This document shows positions 46,901 through 55,900 of a stretch of 64,000 nt of DNA, in pieces. The stretch is from positions 13,988,127 through 14,052,126 of the forward strand of contig OX463852.1 in NCBI GenBank assembly GCA_949825065.1, read 5' to 3'. A program made the position numbers and the translations under genes. The stretch's first letter is position 1. Every line of letters begins with the position of its first letter. The DNA is from Odontocerum albicorne. Its lineage: Eukaryota > Arthropoda > Insecta > Trichoptera > Odontoceridae. The notes below the pieces were generated by a model. That model saw nothing but the letters and a program-made list of their open reading frames with translations. It did no database searches and had not been told where the DNA came from.

Positions 46901-49900
46901 ATGGTAAGGACAAGTGAAAAAGATAAGTAAAAGTGATATAAACTAAAGACTTGAAAAAAAAGAAAGTAGCAAATTCTAATTTCATACCTTTTTCACACTC
47001 TTTACTTGGAATACAAGCATCTTTTTTGTCTCTCAGATATCCACGTTTGCATCTGCACCGATTCATGAAGCATTCTATCGAGCAGGAGCTGAGTGGCACA
47101 GGGTTAACACATGTCCCTTCACATTGCTGGGGACACGGCTGCAGAATTGTATTAGGGGTAGAACAACCTAATATTTCAGAATAAAATGTAGTTAAAGTTA
47201 TAAAGTTATCATAGAGGTTATCCGCCGCATATCCCACAATTGGGACAAATGGGAGATTTACAGGTCTGGACTGACACATGTCGGTATCAACAATGTATAA
47301 AGCGGTCATTCAGAGAATTGCAACGATCCGTCAATAGCAGGTCATTTCCATCTCATCTACCGAGGAGATAGTACGCTTGATAATGATTGCCCTGGTGCAA
47401 TCGAAATTTTAAACGTCCAATTCGACGGGAAGTTACCGTAAGATCCTCAATATGTTGTGTGTACCTATCAGCGAAATTTTTATTCTAATATATACATACA
47501 TACACATACATGCTCATCGTAAAGCAGCTGTTACCGATCCTCTGTGTCCATATCCAAGTGTCCCTTCTAGTACCGCTGCGCTGTCTAGGACATTTTTACT
47601 TGGGGGTTTGTGGACAGGGAGTCCTATGGTCCCCTTTACACCGCATTGTCGATGCGTATTGGTGTTAGTTTTTTTTCGGTTTTTACATCCCTATGACACT
47701 CTTCCGAGTGCTGGAAGTTTTATTATTATCTTCATATGTAAAAGAATTATTAAGGAAAGGGACGGTGTAGAGGAGGGTATAAATAAAAGAGAACTTTATT
47801 TAAGTTGATTGAGATGGGAGAGGGTGGATCACTATCGGAGAGAAAACGGAGTGATAGCTCGGAGTCCCCGGAATCACCAAGCCTGTATTCGTCAAACAGA
47901 CGAACTTCCAGAGGACATACACATATGCATATATTCAAAAGTCACTCAAATAAGTTGAGTGCTTGCTAACGGCTCCAATCCTAGAAGAAAATTTTCTTTT
48001 ACTTTTGATAATGTGATATGAAATATGTCAACATCCGAAACAGTCCCGTTCAAAAGAGTTAAGACCCTTCCAATAGGTATAGCGGCTGGCAAACCCGTTC
48101 TTGTGTATGTAATTATATTACTAAAAGCCAACAAATAATGTTTTTATAAATATACTCAATATTCAAATATACTTTAAATCCTTTATGGGTTACTTATGAA
48201 TTGAAATATAATTTATTCTCTGGAACTCTTCCTGCCTGGTGTTAAAATATTTATTTTACCCAAGAGTTTTGGGTTCGATTCCCAATAGTAAAAAAAACAC
48301 ATATCTATAATTTTTTTTCCAATAAAACTTTTGGTAATAAGTGGCAAAAATTTTAAGTATGTAATTAAAATTTTAAAAAAAATCCACCAGATATTTTTGT
48401 ATTAAAATAATTCTAAAATACTAATTAACTATCCTTTTACATATCTATCATTCAAATATTATACATGACTAGCTTTTTATCCAATAAAATGTTTATAAAG
48501 TTCCAACTTACATTCACTGGATGGTAGACACTGTCCAAAAATTCTGGCGTAGTTGAAAAAACACTCACAGCGAGGGGAACACAGATATCCTGCGCGAGGT
48601 GAGGTGTGACACAACCTTTGACGCCCAAAATAGTAATCGCAATCATAATCAAAAGACCCAAATAGTGGACAAGGGTTGTATATTTCGTTTTCTGTTACAT
48701 TACAAGGTCTTGACTCTATTATGAAATGGAAGAAAATAATAAAAAAATAATAATATTAGGTCCTTACATATGAAATTGGCGTTTTGCCGTACTGGCAACT
48801 TTGATCTCAAATTTCTTCTCTTTGGTTAGGAATTCCAAATTAAAATTTATACAGCTATTTACTCAAGTATTTGTGTTTCGAAAATTATAATTCATTTGTT
48901 TTTTCCTCAATTGTTTTTTTTCTTTACGTCACTCAGTTTACAAAATGGAAAACTTGAAATATCGCGTTATTTACGAGTACGAGTTCCACCGTGGCACCAG
49001 TGCTGCAGAAACGGCTCGAAGGATTAATGATGTGTATGGCGACGGTGCCGCAAAAGAAAACACAGTGCGTTTTTGGTTCCAACGTTTTCGTTCTGGAAAT
49101 TTCGACCTGCAGAAAAAGCCCCGTGGACGGCCGGAGACCAAAGTTGATAATGAAGAATTGAAGGCTATTGTGGAAGCGGATCCATCGCAAACCACGTCCG
49201 AGTTAGCTGCAGGCTGCGGTGTTAGTGATAAAACTGTTTTAATCCACTTGAAGCAAATTGGGAAGGTGAAAAAGCTTTAAAGGTGGGTATCTCACGAATT
49301 GAGTGAAGCAAATCAACAAACGCGCGTTGACTGCTGCGTTGCATTACTCAACCGGCACAATAATGAAGGGATTTTGAATCGAATCATTACCTGTGATGAA
49401 AAGTGGATCCTGTATGATAATCGGAAGCGCTCATCGCAATGGCTGAACCCTGCCGAACCAGCCAAAACATGCCCCAAGCGAAAATTGACTCCAAAAAAGT
49501 TACTTGTGAGCGTTTGGTGGACTAGTGCTGGTGTCGTTCACTACAGCTTTCTTAAATCTGGCCAGACGATTACGGCAGATGTCTATTGTCAGCAACTGCA
49601 AACCATGATGGAAAAGCTAGCTGCTAAACAACCGAGGCTGGTTAATCGCTCTAGGCCACTGCTGCTTCATGATAACGCTAGACCACACACTGCACAACAG
49701 ACGGCTACCAAATTAGAAGAGCTTCAATTGGAATGTCTAAGACATCCACCGTACTCTCCGGACCTTGCCCCAACAGATTACTATTTTTTTCGAAATTTGG
49801 ATAACTTCTTGCAAGGGAAAAAATTCAACTCCGATGGGGCAGTCCAAACCGACTTCAAAGATTTTATTGATTCCCGTCCGAATGGTTTTTTTAGTAAAGG

Positions 49901-52900
49901 GATCGATGAACTACCTATGAGATGGCAAAAGTGCATAGATAGCAATGGTACATACTTTGATTAAATAAATATATTATATTAAAAAAAAATCAACTTTATG
50001 TTCCTCCCAAACAAAACGCCAATTTCATATGTAAGGACCTAATATAAATAAAAAATGTTTTAAAAAAATATTCCGTAACACAATAGACACCCGATCAAAA
50101 TCATGACCTTTTCCAGTGCACTGCTTATTTTTAAGGAATTCAGATTTTTGTGAACGATTTACTGAAATTGCTTTTTCTACTCATAAGTAAATATGTGTAT
50201 TAGGAACATTGTATTGAAACTTTGTATATTTGTTTAAAATACTTGAATAATTTAGTTACAAATGATAACATTCTCCTTTGTCAAGAATTACATCATACTC
50301 CGTACACCTGTACCAGGTCTCACTTATTTTCTTATACTTAGAACATTCCTTGGAAGTTCCGCAGGGCTTTTCTTTTTTGTCAGTTGATGGAATACATATC
50401 AACACATGTTTAGATAAGCTTTTTGATAACATGTTTAGAGGATTCTGCAAATTCCTAACAATTTTTTACAAATTCCTTACAATTTTTGAACCCTAAGTTG
50501 GTTTCCAAATTCATATGAAAAAATCTTCAAGATCTACACTTCACTTCTCATTGAACGTGGCGCGACGTCACAATCTCCATCATACATATTTTCATTATCT
50601 AAGATACTGTCAATATTAGAAATCAGGAGACTATCGTTTAAAGGTTGAATTGTGTAAAAAGATATTGACTAGATGCCAGTATTATGTTTTTTTTGAAGAG
50701 TTATCGATTACGAGAAAACACAGAAAAGGTACTAAACGTAAATCTATTTTATCACATTAAAACACGAGACCGGGATACAATTTGTTAATATTTACCAGAC
50801 ACAGTTCACTAATTATCAAAAATTAAAACAAATTATGAGAATTATAAATGCTTTACACAGGCATTTTACCTTTGTGAAACAATTGTCTATACCTATATAT
50901 AATCATGCCTGCGATTCTTATGGGGTAGGCAAACAGAACAGGTCTCCACACATTTCAATCCATGTACATAACTATCGCTTTACATGCATTCATAAACCTT
51001 GTCATGCACAATATTCATACTTATCACTTACCTTCTTTCAAAATCTGGTCCACTTAATCTAGTAGTTTGTTCTTGAGTCTACCTCATCCATGCACATTTT
51101 GACTTGTCTACTCATTTAGTCATTCATTCTCTCCACATGCATACTTGTTAAATCATACATGCTCCTTTTTTCTTCTTGTTTAAATCATCAATTTTATCTA
51201 TTCATTTATTTCTATGTCTTCATTCCTCCTTTTTAAATACATTGACAGCCCGCTAATTTTTCAAAGTGCTTGCATCTTTGTCTTTACATCGAATGTCAAC
51301 ACATATAGGTTAGTCAAAAAGTTTTGAAAGCGGAAATGAAAATACATTTTTTTTGGGGGGAAATCACTTTTATTGCTCAGTACTATATAGTCTCCCATAA
51401 GATCAATACACTTGGTCCAACGATCTTCCAACTTTGTTGTCCCATCACGGAAGTGACTTTCTGGAAGGCCTGCAAAATACTCCTCTACGACGGCTATAAC
51501 CTCTTCGTTTGATGAAAAATGCTTTCCACGAAGGAATTTTTTGAGGTGTGAGAACAGCCAGAAGTCAGAGGGAGCTAAATCTGGTGAATAGGGTGGATGC
51601 TGCAACAATTCGTACCCCAATTCACTGATTTTCGCGATGGTTTTTTGAGCTGTGTGAGCAGGTGCATTGTCTTGATGAAAAATGATTTTTTTCTTCTGCA
51701 AACCGGGTCTTTTTTCACAAATTTTTTCATCCAACTGGTCCAAAAGGTCACAATAATAGTCAGAGTTGATTGTCTTACCAGTTTGGAGATAATCTATCAA
51801 TAAAATTCCTTTTGCATCCCAAAAAACTGACGCTAACACCTTCTTGGCCGATTTCTGGACACGAACTCGCTTCGGAGCCAAAGTGCCTGGTTCACACCAC
51901 TCCTTAGCCTCTTGTTTTGATTCAGGATCATGGTGGTAGACCCAAGTCTCATCCATAGTGATGAATCGACGCAGAAAATCCTTTTTATCCTTTCGAAATT
52001 GCTCCAAATGTTGCTCAGAAAGTCGCATTCGAACGTGTTTTTGTCGCATTGTTAGCATATGCGGCACCCATTGTGCACACAGTTTTTTGAAACCCAAAAC
52101 TTCAGCCAAAATATGCCATGTTGTTCCATGTGAGATGCCTATGGTGTCAGCTATCACATCCACAGTCGATCGATGATCTTCCAAAACCATATCCTGTATT
52201 TTCGCTATAATTTCTGGTGTTGATGCACTTTTTGGACGTCCTGAGCATGGATCGTCTTCAACGCTTGTACGGGCACGCTTAAACTCCAAAACCCATCGGT
52301 GAATGGTTGGAAATGAAGGAGAAGACTCCTTTAATACTTTCACCATCTTTGCATGGATCTCAGTAGCCGATAAACCTTCCAAAACAAAGAATTTAATCAC
52401 TGCACGATATTCGGATTTTTCCATTGTTAAAAAATACACTGACACGTCAACTTCAAATGGCTTGTAAACAAAGAATGAATTGACAGATCGAAATGAAATT
52501 TTGAGTACGTTCTTATGAAAGATGAAATATTAAAATGGCGTAGAAATTTTGGTTTTCTACTGCTCCATAGATGTCGCTTTCAAAACTTTTTGACTAACCT
52601 ATTATTTAGTAATTTTTTATTTTGACACTAAATAACACATTTCTCATATATATGAAGCATAAAAACACTAAATAATGTTTCAAATTGCTATATGTAACAA
52701 ATGCTTTCTTATCAAAATAATGTTTATTATCTTTTGTCAAACCCCATGGTCTGATGTTTAACAGTGTCATGCATATGTATTAGTAGCTATTTGAAAGAGT
52801 GCTGAAATTATTGTTGATTTTTTTAATATAATAATAGATATGGCGTTTCAACATAGCCGCCATAAGGCTTGAGAATATGTTGCAATAAACCTAATTAATG

Positions 52901-55900
52901 TTATTAGTCTATGAATGTTTGTCTCATTCAAATGATAATGAGAGCTTTAAAAAAAATTATTACTGAACTCGTAAAATTCTAGTTGGAAGCTCTTGGTCTA
53001 GGTGATTGATTTTAATTTTGAGTAAAGGGAAATTCATAATGATTCTTATTAATTTATTTTTACTGTCATTCTTTTGTGTATATGGTTAATCAAATATGGT
53101 GCATCTGGCAGGTTTATTGCTTTACAACAATTTCTTCCAACTAAACAGTTAGGGTAGTGCATTATATTCTTATATGTTATACGAATTTAATGCAATACCC
53201 TGACATTAAACTTATAATGAAATTGAATTATAATGGCAAAAGAAGATATTTACTACAGTCTTTGAAAAGAACACAAGTCCCATCTCCATCTCTGTAGTAG
53301 TTAGGTTTACACACGCACTGTTTCTTTTTGCATCTTATTTCACAGCCCTCTATTTTATCTGGATTCATGCATGATTTTTCGCAACTTACCGGACAATTAC
53401 CAATCATTTCATTGGAATCATCACAACCTAGAATTGAATTTTAATATATTTATGCATAGAATTTTTCTTTAAATATGTGTTGAAAATTCAATAAACGATA
53501 AAATTATAATGTTCTTTAACAAAAGAAATGTTACAAAATAACAGCACAATGTCATCATCGTCATCAACATTCCTGGTAGTCGAAAATCCCCTCACTATTC
53601 AAAGTGAAGCTGTGTCGTTGAGTTTGTTTTTTTTTTTGTTGAGTGATCTATTGTACACCAGCAAACTACTGGCCCCACCGCTGTACTGTATCCGATGGCA
53701 CACCAAAGAGAGGCGAGTGGAGCACACAAGTATGTTTTTTTCCTCTTTCTGAAAGAATATTTATGACCAAAGTCATAGGTATCCTTTTACTCCCAAATAT
53801 CCCGGATGTAGCTCACCATGGAGTTCGAACTGGCGATCTTTCACAAAGAAGTTCAGTGCGTTACCATGCAGCCATCCACATCAGGTACAGCTTAACACTT
53901 CCCTTACTGTGCTAAAAAATTACGCCAGTTACGGTGTTGGACACTGAGGGTACACTAAAAATGTATGTTTTAAATTAAAATTATGCAAAATCTATTAGTT
54001 TTTTTTTTTAATTAGCTATAAACATCATTTTATTGTGTAATAAAATGTCGAATAATATAAAATAAGTGTAAGAAATTATAAAATAATAGTTGAAACAGAA
54101 GTGACATTTCTATAAGAATATAATTTTCCCACTGCGTCGTTCGGTCTGCGCAACATTCAGAATGCGCATGACTGAAAAGAGGTCTCCAACCTTTTAACAC
54201 TTCCCTTACTGTGCTAAAAAATTACGCCAGTAACGGCGTTGGACACTGAGGGTACACTAAACATGTATGTTTCAAATTAAAATTATGCAAAATCTGCTAG
54301 GTTATTTTTTGTTATTAGCTATAAACATCATTTTATTATGTAAAAAAATGTCGAATAATATAAAATAAAGGTAAGAAATGATAAAATAAGAGCTAAAACA
54401 GAAAGGCATTTCTATAAGAATATTATTTTTACGCTGCGTCGTTCGGTCAAAAATCAAGGTTTTAGGGCGAGAAATTTATATAGTATAAACAAACACGAAA
54501 TTCAAAATTATATATAAACAAACACGAAATTCAAATCAATAAAATATATGCAATTTGGAAAATATAAACACTACAGAAAATTTGAAAATAGGACAAACAT
54601 ATCATATAATCAAAGTTTAATCCTGTGGAGAAAGTTATCGCAATTGGGGCATGAAACCACTTTTTTTTTTACTATATTCTACGTACTAAACACGCAGGTG
54701 TTTGACAAATATTGCAGAATAGCCTGGTTTTTTTTCTCGAATGTTTTTAATAAAACCCACAACTTCCTCTTTTGAGGACCTCACGGGGTGCCAACAGGGT
54801 ATTATTTACTAATGTTTCGGATATTGACTCGCCACAATATGTTAAAACTGTATTAAAAGCATCTTGTTGTTGCTATTTTTCCTTTTTAAGATATTGGGCA
54901 TTGCCAATTCCAAACTTAACTCTGTTGTGAAATGTTTTCGGTGGTATTAATTATTTTGTTTCCACTCTGGATATTTGTCTATCCATAAGAGGTATGCATT
55001 CAATGCAGCCATATCTATAATTTCCATAAAAAGACGGAAAGGCCATCTTCTCGTTGACCTTGAGCAAGAGTACTCTCAAGTAATTTGGTCTCCCGTATCT
55101 ACTCCAATTTTCGTATTATTATAATGATGTATAATTACAATAGTGGCTTTTGTTTTTCTGAATAATCAATTTCTGCATCATTGAATTGAGTGGATAATAA
55201 TAATACTGCTTTATTTTTGTGGTACACACGAAACAAGTATTTTATTTTCAGCTACTATGGATTGTTTTCTCTCTAGACGGTATAAATTCAAGTGAGATTA
55301 CTCTTTTATTTTTTCGAAGCGTGCCAGTTAAAGTTAAACCTTTTAATAAAAGATTATCGGCTAATTTGATGGAGGTAATAAAAATACCTGTGGTTATCCT
55401 CCTGTTCGTGCCATACTGCGGTTGAACCATTTCTATAACTACTCAGTTACCTTGATTTATCTCTCTCTACGATTATTTATCATACCAGAATAAGCCTGTA
55501 AATTTGTTATGCGTCATATGCCGCCGCAGTCGGCAGCAACCCAGATTTTGATGCCATATTTACCAAGTTTAGACTTCATGTACACGCGAAATTAACAATT
55601 CTCTCTAAAGTTTGCCAAACGTTCATCTACAGTTATATTCGAAGATGGAGAATAATTGCTTTTGCACATATCCATAAACATTTTTGAAATCCACTTAATT
55701 GGTTCTAATTTATCTGAAAAAAACCCTGATATCTCTCTTCTCGGGTTTCTTTATCATCAAAACGAATATGACTGTAAATATAGATGAATCTATCTCGAGA
55801 CAGAGCTGTTGTGAAAAATGACTGGCAAAAGTGACTTTCACTTATCCACAATTCACTCAAAGATAGCTTTCGTGTTCGATTTCTGCCAGGTGCGAGCAAT

